In this document: in pieces, positions 1 through 10,695 of the stretch
How positions within the stretch are numbered: the stretch's first letter is position 1
How the letters are laid out: each line of letters starts with the position of its first letter
Assembly (NCBI RefSeq): GCF_017562075.2
Contig: NC_054083.1
Coordinates: 34,344,755 to 34,408,754 of the forward strand
Length of the DNA: 64,000 bases
Direction: 5' to 3'
Source: Anopheles merus
Lineage: Eukaryota > Arthropoda > Insecta > Diptera > Culicidae
Translations under genes and position numbers: made by a program
Notes under the pieces: generated by a model
What the model was told of the DNA's origin: nothing
The model's database searches: none
The model's input: only the letters and a program-made list of their open reading frames with translations

Positions 1-31
1 GGATAGTCAGTTCCATTTGAGGGTTGAACCC
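1..31 (-). mobile_element. SINE fragment cut by the window edge
   Basis: The window opens with GGATAGTCAGTT followed by a GGGTTGAACCCA core. These match the middle and tRNA-like part of the full SINE copies at 14751-14955 and 53333-53548. The piece stops where the TTC-rich tail of the next copy begins. It is too short to assign a subfamily. The rest of the element, if present, lies outside the window. Confidence 0.5.
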
Positions 32-204
32 ATCTTCTTCTTCTATTTGGCGTAACGCCCTACGCGGACGTGCGATAGGATACCGGCCTATACAGGCTTT
101 CGTGACTTAATTCATTACCACGTCCATTCTAGGCTTGAACCCATGACGGGGATGTTTTTAAGTCGTACAAGTTGACGAGCACGAGTACCACCAGACCGGC
201 CTAA
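32..204 (-). mobile_element. tRNA-derived SINE with divergent body (SINE200-like)
   Basis: A TTC-rich tail at 32-44 is followed by TTTGGCGTAAC and ends in a tRNA-like head at about 130-204. The head shares CTTGAACCCATGACGGG, AAGTCGTAC, GTTGACGA and ACCACCAGACCGGCC with the two full copies elsewhere in the window. Read on the minus strand, the B-box is GGTTCAAGCCT, one base from the Pol III consensus. The body between tail and head (about 55-125, with GCCCTACGCGGACG and CAGGCTTTCGTGACTTAATTCATTACC) does not match the other copies. This copy is therefore either a different subfamily or a head joined to another body. I see no clear target duplication. Confidence 0.75.
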
Positions 205-2399
205 GAAAAGACCGGATAAGATAGTACTTAATATTTCTCCAACGTTTAATACATATTTTGTTCACTCTTCAATATGTTTCAAAGAAAGAAAGAACTCTGT
301 TTAATGTACTTTTGATGATATTTAAAATACCAACATGTTTTAAGCTTAAATTATCACAATCATTAGGTTAATTATTTCCTAAGGATAATGATGCCGCTTA
401 AGGACGCTATTCATAGCCATTAATTTGAAAGCCCCCACCAAGTGCAAACGGGACTCCCACGCAGTTTTTGTATATTTTGCTGGTCCAACCACGAGCCAAT
501 TTATTATAATTCTACACCCATTTAGTTTAACACTCCAACTGTTCACGCAAAAGCGTACGGATTTTGATCAAAAAGGTTCATTTGCTACATCAAGCCAACC
601 AAAAGCAACAGAAACAGATTGTATACATTCTTATGAAATGTGTGCCTTTTTTCGCCATTCCTTTGATTCACCGAATAAAACCCTCCCCGACAACCCAAAA
701 CAAAAAAAAGATCACGCAAAACCATCAAACGCATTCGTCACCAACAAATGTTGCCTCATTGCTTTCTGCGTCTGCAGCAGTTGCTCCTCGCCTCTGCCAG
801 ATTTTCTAATGCAGTGAAGGCAGTATCACGATGCGTACGCAGTACTGTTTCCTTAGAATGCGGAGTAGAAGCTCAGTTGCTTAAAATTTATGACCTTCGC
901 AATCTCCGTCAAAATCCGGCCTTTGCCGCTCCGACACCATATACACCACACCACTCGCCTTCCCATGACGCCGCATGCCATAATTAATTATGAAACTGTT
1001 ACCCAGACCTAGCGCCCGCACCCGCGCAAGAGTTCTGGCATCTCTGCTTTCCTCCATTCGCGCGCCGGTGGAAATGGAAAGGCCAACCACACACACAAGA
1101 CCACTTGCGGGGGGGGGGGGGGGGGAGAGTTCGATTCGTTGCAGATGTTACTACTCCACTTGCGAAGGCACTCTCATTCGCGCTCTTCCCCCTTTGCTCG
1201 GCAAGAGGAACCGCAGCAGTGAAAAGCCATCCCCCATTCGGGGTTTAACATTGCCACCATCCGGGTTCGATAAGAGCGCGCGGTATGCTTAAGCAACACA
1301 ATTTATCCAGCGCGTTTTTGGCTCCGAGTGTGCGGCGTCCCGGCTGGTCCTGAAGCAGGGCTGTCGGAATGGATGGGTTTAATTACTTATTGTGCCATTT
1401 CGGTTTTCGAGCCGAAGGGCACGAAAAACCTCCAACAAAAAGACAGTGGTGAACAATTTGGTAGATCCGTTTGTGAAGTTGTCAAATGAAAGACTTTGTA
1501 ATTACACTTGAAATAAACAAATTAAGGATTGTTGTAACTGTTTTTACAGTTAAGAAAGGGTCAATTAAAGTAAAAATTTACCCTGTAAAAAAAATCAAAC
1601 TATTTGTCGATTGCTCCTCCCTGGCTTAGCAAGGGCAACAATAAACAATCCCGCAGCTCAAAAGCGAACTTCTTGCGGGCCACTTGTTGCGTTTTGCTTC
1701 CATACGAAAGCAATCGTTTCTTCCGTTTCGAATCTTTCGGATAAGAACCGTACTTTACTTATCGAAAGAATTTTCCGTGCCCATGGCGTTCTCATTTCCA
1801 TCCATGTTGCATTTTGATACTATTTTTGTCCTCCGGCATTTCCAATTCTTCCATTTCCAGCAACAAGTAGCCAGCAATAAGGAGGGGGCAGGCGGAAGTT
1901 TCACTTTTCCTGCTCTTCAAAGCCCTGCTACTGATGGGAAATTTCTCATTCATCATTCTGCATCGATGACGGGCTCGTTTGCTATCGTTTGATGGCCGAT
2001 GGAGCGTTACGGGGCCAGGACAAATTGCAGACAAATTTCGAAGAAGGAAGTGCTATCTAGGGAGAGCATCATGCGCCACATCATGCAAATCAAACGGAAC
2101 AAATGAAATCTTTGCCAACAAAAAGTTTTGCAGCCAATGGGAGACAGAAAGAAAACAAAACAGAAAGGGAAACATTATCCCAAAGGAACGGCGGAACGGG
2201 ATTTCCATTACCGCTCGGTGGTTTCAGTTTTCCCGTAGTTCACTGTGTGTTTTTGATGTGTTTGATCCGTTGCTTCCGGGCACAGTTTTTTCCGGGGATA
2301 AGCGGAACTACAGCGCGCTGAAACACTGTTTTCCACCGAAACGATCCATCCGTTTACCGCACGCAGTTCAACAAATGATATTTATTTGCATTAACTTAC
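205..2399. other. no gene recognised; low-complexity stretches
   Basis: This stretch is AT-rich to about 420 and of mixed composition after that. It contains a short CA run and a pure G tract near 1.1 kb. Open frames are short, overlap on both strands and show no recognisable motif. I see no supported gene, promoter or RNA. Confidence 0.6.
1109..1125 (+). repeat. 17-base homopolymer G tract
   Basis: An uninterrupted run of 17 G sits between ACTTGC and AGAGTT, just after a short CA run. Runs like this are prone to length change and to assembly error. They can also form G-quadruplex-type structures, which is inferred here and not shown. Confidence 0.9.
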
Positions 2400-2497
2400 G
2401 CGTGCGGCGGCGTTTCCGCCGCGGTCGACCGTTTCGATTATGTTTTCGGCGCGGCATTTTCGTTTAATTTCAAATTCATGCGGGCTATTTATTTTTC
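2400..2497 (-). CDS. candidate internal exon, unknown protein
   Basis: On the minus strand a pyrimidine-rich stretch ends in CGCGACCAG, a usable acceptor. It is followed by a 98-base open segment that ends at CGC|GTAAGT, a strong donor. The segment starts with two leading bases and ends at a codon boundary. It encodes 32 residues, beginning KINSPHEFEIKRKC and ending DRGGNAAAR, with a charged composition and no hydrophobic segment. A stop follows directly after the donor (GTAAGTTAA). I recognise no family. No partner exon in matching phase is evident nearby, so this may be a chance arrangement. The region is CpG-rich compared with its flanks. Confidence 0.18.
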
Positions 2498-2680
2498 CTG
2501 GTCGCGCGGTGGAAGCAACACAAGTAAATGTCATTGATCGTGGACGATGTTTAGACTGTCGTCGTCTGACCTCCCCGTGCGATGTTTTCACCCCCTCTCA
2601 GTGCCGCTGCTTGTCATAATATCGGCTCAGTTGATGAAGACACGCTTGCTAAACAGCGGTAACGGTGCAAACATGAAAGG

Positions 2681-2704
2681 CAGCAGCAGCAGCAGCAGCA
2701 GCAG
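2681..2704 (+). repeat. (CAG)8 trinucleotide repeat
   Basis: Eight uninterrupted CAG units follow ATGAAAGG. An open frame reads through them as Ser codons (AGC), but nothing else in that frame supports coding. I treat this as a simple repeat. Confidence 0.9.
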
Positions 2705-3174
2705 CTTGTTTTGGGTTAAAGAGAGGATGAAGGTGATAAATTAAGTGTTAAATTTTGGATTGTGTACTCCGATAACAGGTTGGTTTGGTTGTTGTTTACA
2801 CTTTGGTGGATGTGAAATGATGCAAAGAGAAAGCGAACAATCATTTACAATCGATTTATCGCTGAAGAAACATATAGAAAGTAGAAACCAAAATTTTTAA
2901 CATACCAACATGTAAATGAAATTAAATATCCAGATACACTATAGGGATCTTCAAGCCATTGAAATTCAAACTACCTTTGTTTGAGTTCATTTTGATAGAA
3001 GAAGCCAATAAAAACTCCAAAAGATTTGCAGTGGCAATTCTGTTTACAATCTCATCTCGTGTTGTTCAAAACGCAACCTCAAAATCAATACTAGGAAAAT
3101 CTGCTCTACACCGTTTCCAGTTACACATTACCGATCAAAAATAGCAATTGCATACAATTACCAAATGAAGTTGG

Positions 3175-3217
3175 TTGGCGAAACCATTTCCCTCAAGTTG
3201 GCGAAACCATTTCCCTC
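3175..3217 (+). repeat. two-copy direct repeat, period 23
   Basis: The 20-base string TTGGCGAAACCATTTCCCTC occurs at 3175 and again at 3198. The two copies are exact over those 20 bases and sit head to tail. This is a small local tandem duplication with no coding context. Confidence 0.85.
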
Positions 3218-6200
3218 CCTTTTTCTTTCCAACGACAATTGCCCAGAGCGGCACGCTAATTCTTTGAAAGCACCCAATAAATCGTGAAAAATTTCGTCGA
3301 AACAAACGTTTGATCCAATAGCCCCGGCAGTGTCGTATTATTGGCTGGCCTGCCTGCCGCCTGTTGCTGCAACAGTCTGGCAAAATGTACGGATTTTTTC
3401 AGAGTTCTCGAAACTCTGAATGCCTTTCCACCCCGCTTCCCTGGTTGGGTGAAAATTTTCTCCGCGCCGCACGGCTTGCTGAGATGCACAAGTTGTTAAT
3501 TTGGAAAAGTTTTCTACTTTTGCGCATCTACGCGAGGAAGCGCACCAACATTCCGCAAGAAATTGTAAGACATCAAACAATCGTTTCCGCATGATTCAGC
3601 TTCTGAGTTCGTTTTTTTCTTCTTTCTTCTATTCTTTGCAGGCGGTTTATTTTTTCTCCAATCTCTACGCATGACTTCGATGCGTTGCGATGTGTGCTGG
3701 GGAAGTTTTTAGGTACAGCAGAGCAGAGCAAGCAATGTGCACGGGGAAGTTTGTTGTATTTGTTTGGAGCAGAGTTTGCGGAAGGAGGAAAAAAAAGTTA
3801 CCGAAGAAGAACGCTCATTTACATTTCTCTTGGTCTCTGTCGCTGAGCGCTAATCGGTATGGTTGGATGGAGGGATGATCTTTTATTTGCACTGCCAGAG
3901 ATGAATCATATAAACCCGGGTAACGCGTTTATGACAAATGTTTTTTTTTTTCGGCATGGCTGTAAATGTATTAGCGGAAGTTCTCTTGCGAACATTTTAC
4001 TCGCCTTACATTTTTATGATGTTTATCTGCGTTGAGATGGTTTCATTTCCAGCAATTTGCTTAATTAATTAGTTCGTAGGACTGTTTCCGATTTGTAACA
4101 AGATTTTTTTATTTGTTTTCAATGTATGTATTGAAGAAGTAGTAAGTATGTAAGTAAGTAAGCAAGAATGAAATTTATTGGATTGGCTTTTAGCAAAATT
4201 TCACAAGCTTTACATTGGTTCCGATCGTTAGACCTCTACTGAAGAACCTTCTTACCGTGCGGCCAGACGAGGTGAAATATACAGCGAAATAAACTATTTG
4301 ACAAGCGAAATATTTGACAGGTAAAGCTAAAGGATTGGGGGAGATACATCATCCGGGAGATCAACATGGAAAAAGTGCTTTTTGAAACAAAACCAAAAAA
4401 AAAAAAAACTACCAGCAAAAACAAAATAGACAATTTCACTCAAAATAATCATCAGAATCCGCTACAGCTCTACCTTCGGGACGATGGGGGCAGAATACCT
4501 AGGAACAGATGCATTTATCTTAAGTACTATTCCAAGCCACTTTTCGAATAAAATTCACAAAATCTGTTTGTTTGAGTAAAATTTCACCAAAAACATGCAA
4601 ACACGCTTGCACGTCCGAGAATTAGTAAATTCCTTTATTTAATCCACCATTATTCCAGTAAAAGCCGAAAACTCGATTCTCAGCTGTTAATACACAATTC
4701 AATCAGGACTACTCCAGAGCTAACGCATTTTGATGGACAATAAAAATAGACGAATTGTCGGACTTATCCTCTATTATAAATTTAACAAAAGCAATACAAT
4801 TTTCATTTCGATGCATTTGTATTGATTGTGATACTTAAATGCTTTGAGATTAGAATTATAACTGAATTACAATACGCTTGTACGCTCCATGCAAGCTCAC
4901 GGAATTAGTCAGAATACCGCACATCCTGTTACAAACTTGCCTAGCTAGCCTAAAGGCGCATTTAACATTTCTATTTTTTATTTTACCCATAACATGTTTA
5001 CAGATCAATTTTGGTTTATTGTAGTTATTAGTGATTCCTAAATCATGTTTAAAATAAGTGTGACATATTTCGCCATCAAATGACACTCGTAATAATTGTT
5101 TATGTTGTTACTGCATGATGGCTACGATTTACCCAAAAAATTCCCAAAATTCCACATGTTGCGCTAGTTGTAATCCACATTGGAATTTACACCTACTTAG
5201 CCATTCCTAAACCACCTCCCATGCCCTCCACATGCCTTACAGTCTACAGGTGGACAAAACGGTACACAAGCCTAATTCAATCAACACTCCAGCACTTGTT
5301 GGCCACCCACATTTTCCTAGTATCCCCCCACCTAACCACCGGTAATTGCACTTTAGCACCACATCAAAGCCACTTTGCGATACATCAATGTGACGCTTTG
5401 GGGGAAAAACAAAACAGCTCAATCTGTTGCAAACGCTCCCCCTAGCCCACATACCCCGAAAAGGAAACCGATTAGTACCGACTCCCACTATCCCTCCCAA
5501 CCAGGGTTGATTAGGTTTGCTTTTACACCACCGGGACACAATGCATGCCTCGTGGCCGGTGGTCCCGGTCGGTGGTTTATCTTTCCACCGACCAACCGGA
5601 CCCAAACTATGCTAATAAACCAACCTCGCCCAATCTGCGCGATTGCACCGGTGCGGATACACTTTATCGCAGGTGAAACTGAACGGTATCCCAAAAATGG
5701 GAACGTTTGTGGTTGTACGCAAATCATGCACCAAAAGGGCCCCGCCGCTCGGTTACAAACTGCACCACGAATAACGACGGCGTACAGTACGGCACACACA
5801 CAAAAAAAAAACACCTGCACTGCCCTACCCACGCACACGTGGTAGAAGCGAACCTGGGCAAGGGAAGTCGTTAAACAACTCGACATAAAAACGTGGCTAC
5901 GTGCATTGGGAGGGGGAGTAGTGATGCGGGGTTGGTACTCCATTCAACCATAACCGAAAAGCGCGCGGTTAATCTCATCGCGGTTGCGAGATTCTGTTTC
6001 ACTTTGTTTTCAGCTCTGTTATTTGTACGTTTCCCAATCGCTCTTCTGCCTCTCCCTCTGCCGTTCTAAACAGTCGCCAAGATGCACCATTCACCATTGA
6101 AAGGGCTTTTTGGTATTTTTACTATTATGGTCATTTTGTTGGCGCGCGTCGTTGGCATTTGTTTCGCGGGCTGGCGTAACGGGCCCGAACGTTTCGTTTG

Positions 6201-8265
6201 AATAATTGAATGTTTATTGATTTTTCTTCCGGCCACTGTTGCCAGCAAATCTGCCGGTGCGCTTTGCTACACCTTGCTTTGTTGAGAATGAAAACCAAAC
6301 CCTCAAAAAAAGAATGAATGAAAACCGAACCCTGTACCGAAAATATGGTAGCGATGTTAGTATTATTTTTTGTTTAATTTTTTAACAGCGAGTTTTTACT
6401 TCCAACCGTGCTTTGAATGCGTGAAAGCGAACACTAATTGGCAGAATGGACACGGATAGAAACAAGAGATTTCACTAAATTCCGTTCAAAAACATGTTTC
6501 CAACATTTATCGCATAGGTTTTGTTCGTTTTTGTAAAGCTATAACAAATATTGGATTATTAGTGACACTAATCGTTTTCAAAAGCGATATTGGTGGCGTA
6601 GCGCACGCATGCGGTTAGATTAGAGCGTGCTGGCAGGCAGTCCCAAGCTAACACAACGCGTAGGAAATATTCCAAATACATCGCTCATGCCGCGAGAGGG
6701 CCGTGTGGAAAATGGATTTACACTAAATCTTTTTGGTGGAAAAATCAATATCAACGCAATGGAAACGGTTGCCAAACAATGAGCGCACACACCATGGTCC
6801 TACTAATCCGTCGTTCGGTTGTAGCAAAGTTGTGGTTGGGAATGTTGAACTTACGCTTTTACAGGCGTGTGTGGATTGTAAGCCAGTACAACCAGAACAA
6901 CCAAACAAGGTGCGTGTGTGAGTCTAGAAAAAATAATAAATTTGTCGTTCGCCAGAAATAAAGAACAACTTGTAGATGTTTTCGTAGATTATACTGACAC
7001 CAACAGCAGCATCGATAAAGTTGCAGACCGCGAGAGGTAAATGGAGTTCCAAGCTCAATCGCAGACACAGGATCAGATTAGAGAGAGGAAGCGAGCGAGC
7101 GTATGCGGGAGGAAGCAAATCGAATCCAAACAGTAGCACAACGAGGGCAGAAAACTTTGCACTTTAATTGAACTGAGATTAAATGATGGGGCCAAAGCAA
7201 AGAAACAAAAACAATGGAAGGATTTAATGCAAGAAAGAAAATCAATTTACCACACGTTAGCCGGCCGATTAGATTCATTCTCCATGCTGGCGCACTCCTT
7301 CTCTCTATCTATCGCGTGTGTTCTTGACTGCGTTCTTATCTATCCTTTTATCCAACCGGAGCATGTGAAAACGATAACGAGAATATGATACACACGTTCG
7401 GGATTGGCCCCCCAAAACCAACGCTCCAAATCGAGTAAACATCGAGCACTTCTGTTTGCTTCACGTTTGGCCGTTTTTGGTTATCCAATTTGAATCGAAC
7501 TTTGCTTTTACAACACTGGTTCATTTCCTACAAGCTCGAGAGCGGCCTTTTTTGTTTCGTAAATATTTGAAGCAAAAACTTTTTCTCCGCTTGCATCCGT
7601 TAATGGAAGTTTGAGGTTCGGGGTTTTCTCCGCACAACCACTGGCTGCTGGAGCTTAAGCCGCCGTTTGTTTGGATTTAACATACAGTGCGCTGTGGGGC
7701 AGAGTTTGATGAGCTGGTTATGTTTGGAACGATCAGAATATGATTGAAAATAATGCTTCGCTTCTAAGAAGTAGACGGTGTGCTTTTTTTGCAAAAAGAT
7801 CAATGTTGGCAGGAACAGACAGCGCATTAAAATGCGAAATGTTTAATAAAAGATTCATAATTAGTATTATTTTGTATCTTTTGTTTTGTAAAAAAATAAT
7901 TCAAACCATTTTCAAATAATGTAAGATTAATAGCAATAAAAGAACACAGCTGAAATCAGCAATCTCTGAAGTATAGCTAAAAAAACACAAGCTAAACAGA
8001 TTGTGTAACCTCTTAATTATCCTGACAATCAACGGCTAAATACTTGACATGCTGCTTAACATCAACATTATAATCGGCAGCATTCCTAAAAGAAAGGAGC
8101 GAAAATCACTCTCGCCTTTCGCACTAATTTCATTCACACAAAATTCCCACTACCATTAGCGGGGCTAGCGAAACAAGCAGCAAAACAAAAACCATTCCCA
8201 TGAAAGGAGGCAATTAAAGCCGCATCCACCAGTTCCACCATTAAGCCACTCGCCGTAAAGTACAT

Positions 8266-8285
8266 CTGCTGCTGCTGCTGCTGCT
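8266..8285 (+). repeat. short (CTG)n repeat
   Basis: Six full CTG units plus two further bases (CT) form an uninterrupted run after GTACAT. It reads as poly-Gln on the minus strand in a short open frame that has no other support. Confidence 0.85.
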
Positions 8286-10594
8286 CGATCAAAAAGACTT
8301 CGCTAAGCGAGGATGAATTCGATTTGGCAAACGTCTTGTGCAAAAAAAACAAAAGAATGCCGTTTACAGCAAGTAGTGGCTGTGTGTTCTAGCGCGCGGA
8401 AAACGGGGTAAAAAACGGTTAAAAGGTCGTTCTGGAATCAAGCACCGATCTCCAGAGTCGCGAGCAGCAACAGTCGGTACTGCAATCCCTCCTCTCCGTA
8501 TCATAGTTTTTGCTTACTCTTTCACCCCATAAATCATGCTTTATCTGTCTGTGCCCCGCAGTCTGTCTGAGCGGGGTTTCTCTTTCGATTGCTGCGCTTT
8601 TCTACGTTTTGTGCTCGAGTATGGGTATGTGATCGTTGGGCGAGATTTAAGATTTCTTCGTTTTTTCCCCTCTGCCCCGATCTCTTTATGGCAATTTTAC
8701 GGGTGCGTTTAAATGCAATCTGACGCGGTACTTTGCGTTTTGGAGTGGAGGCAGAGTAACAGAACGATAATTTCCCAAGGACTTTCGCCATGAGTGAGTG
8801 AGCGTTGGTAATGGAGCATTACTGGCTCTGGGTGACACAGTGGGGGATTCCGCTGTTTCTACGCAACCCCGGATCGCAGTAGGGCCCATCTACGCGGCCC
8901 TTTTCTCTCGTGGCTTTGACTGAAGCTTTGGCTTCAGCGAAAGCGACAATGTTTGCATTTTCTGCCCTGTTACAAGGGTAAACCTACTGACCAACTTTTT
9001 TTCTCTCCCATCGCTGGTGGCCGTCAATTGATGTGTTCAGCTGAACCGCGCAGGGATGAAATATTTACCGACAGCACCAGACAATCGTGCCGGCGCAAAG
9101 ACGCCCACGGACCGGCGATGATCGCACCTAAGGGTGCCGGTTGTCACGGCAAGAAAGACCAAGTTGACAATCACTAATCCAAAGCCGAACCATCTCACCC
9201 GATGCTGATGCGGTAGGTAATGGGTAGTTTGAAGCTTGACGTTTGCCTTTCCTGTTCCCTCGGTTGCGTCTGGCAGAAGCGTCTCGCACGACAGGTGGTC
9301 ACACTGCGCACACCTTCAAAAGAAGTTGATACGTGCTGCGCTGTGAAGGGTTGTGTTGAAGGTGCCCCAGAAGGTGAAGAAGGCGGTGTGTATTTACGAA
9401 AGTTAAACACTGAAACACCGGTCTGTGACTGTGTTTTTCCTCCTTTTCTCCAGGCCGTCTCGCACTCGGGTCGAATCGGGCCGGTGCAAGAAGTCTGCTT
9501 TCTTCCCCGGGCAACATGATTTATGCGCGATTATGAGCGTTGGGCGTTCGGTTGGATGCTTTTGATCGACTTTTGACTGATTGGAGTCCGCTCCTTCGAA
9601 TAGGGGGGGAAAAGTGAGACTATCTTTTTCGTGCACACACCAGCGGACTTGTCTGTATGGCTGGCAGAAAAGAGCTGAAGATGGATGTAGCATCACAATT
9701 ATTGGAAAAGTTGGTCTATGGTTTTCTCGACCCGATGCAAGGTTTGCAGTTTTTGTTTTTTTATTCTATCCAACAATGGATTGTTTGCTGTAGCAAAGTG
9801 GATTGAGTTCAACTATCGTGGAGGATAATAATGAGAGTTTTGCCCTTTTGGCGGTAGGAAACTAATTGAACGAGTTTTGCAGGAAAGGCAGAAAGGCATC
9901 CTGCGCTAGAATAAGAATTACAGACACTTTTAGTTAAGCATGAGCTACACTACACATGGGTAAAGATTTTGATAAAAATAACTAAATTAATAGATGCGAT
10001 AGTTATTATACATTATATACTATGAAAACAAATGAGGTTACATTACTGGTTGAAACTGAACAGTTTAATGATGATCCAAACAGCTAGTAAAATAGTAAAA
10101 AAACTACAGTATTTTAATGAAGAATCATTTTAACAACATTATTGATTAAGATTCGATAACATAATGACGAAAGATCAAATAAATAAAAGACAGAGTAAGA
10201 TTGATTAATCAATACTTGGAGAATGAAGAAACAAAATCTAATCCAAAATAATATGAGAATATGGTGTAAATTACTATTATTATTTAAAGCAAACTATGAA
10301 TCAAGAAAAACTTATGCAAAATAGACTTAATGAAAGAAATAGAAAAACAAATACAAAAAACTGAAATTGACAAGCAAGCGAGAAAAAAGAATGTATATAC
10401 AAATCCAACCATTGTTGACATCAATTATTATTCTCGTCAGCATGCTTCACCGCAATGCCAAACTTCCCTTGACATTTTCTTCCAGCTTTCCTCTGCTTCC
10501 CAACCATTACACCACACCACAATTCAATGTCAATCGAAACTGTTTGATGAACTAAGCGGCTTACGAAACAACCATCAAATACGCGTCAACTCAC

Positions 10595-10695
10595 CACCGA
10601 AAGATGAGCCTTTACCTCACGGATCCAAAGACACTCGTCGTCGTCAGCGCAGTGTTGACTACGGAATCGGAAGTACGCCCGATACGCGCAGCAAC
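10595..10695 (-). CDS. candidate internal exon, unknown protein
   Basis: On the minus strand a good pyrimidine tract, TTTGTCTCCCACTCCCCAAG, precedes a 101-base open segment. The segment ends at TCGGTG|GTGAGT, and an alternative donor GTGAG|GTAAAG lies 21 bases earlier (segment end at 10616). It begins with two leading bases and ends in phase 0 with either donor. The 33 codons include CCAYRAYFRFRSQHC, ADDDEC and LWIRE. Splice signals on both sides are better than average for this window. I do not recognise the peptide. A second frame over the same bases is also open, so frame choice is uncertain. No compatible neighbour exon was found. Confidence 0.2.

Larger units (their letters stand above)
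2705..10594. other. no gene recognised; intergenic or intronic DNA
   Basis: Nearly 8 kb without a supported gene. It contains a short direct duplication at 3175-3217, GTAA repeats near 4145, an A run near 4390, a CTG run near 8266 and a strongly AT-rich block at about 9950-10350. Open frames are under about 160 codons, overlap on both strands and lack recognisable motifs. Confidence 0.55.
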
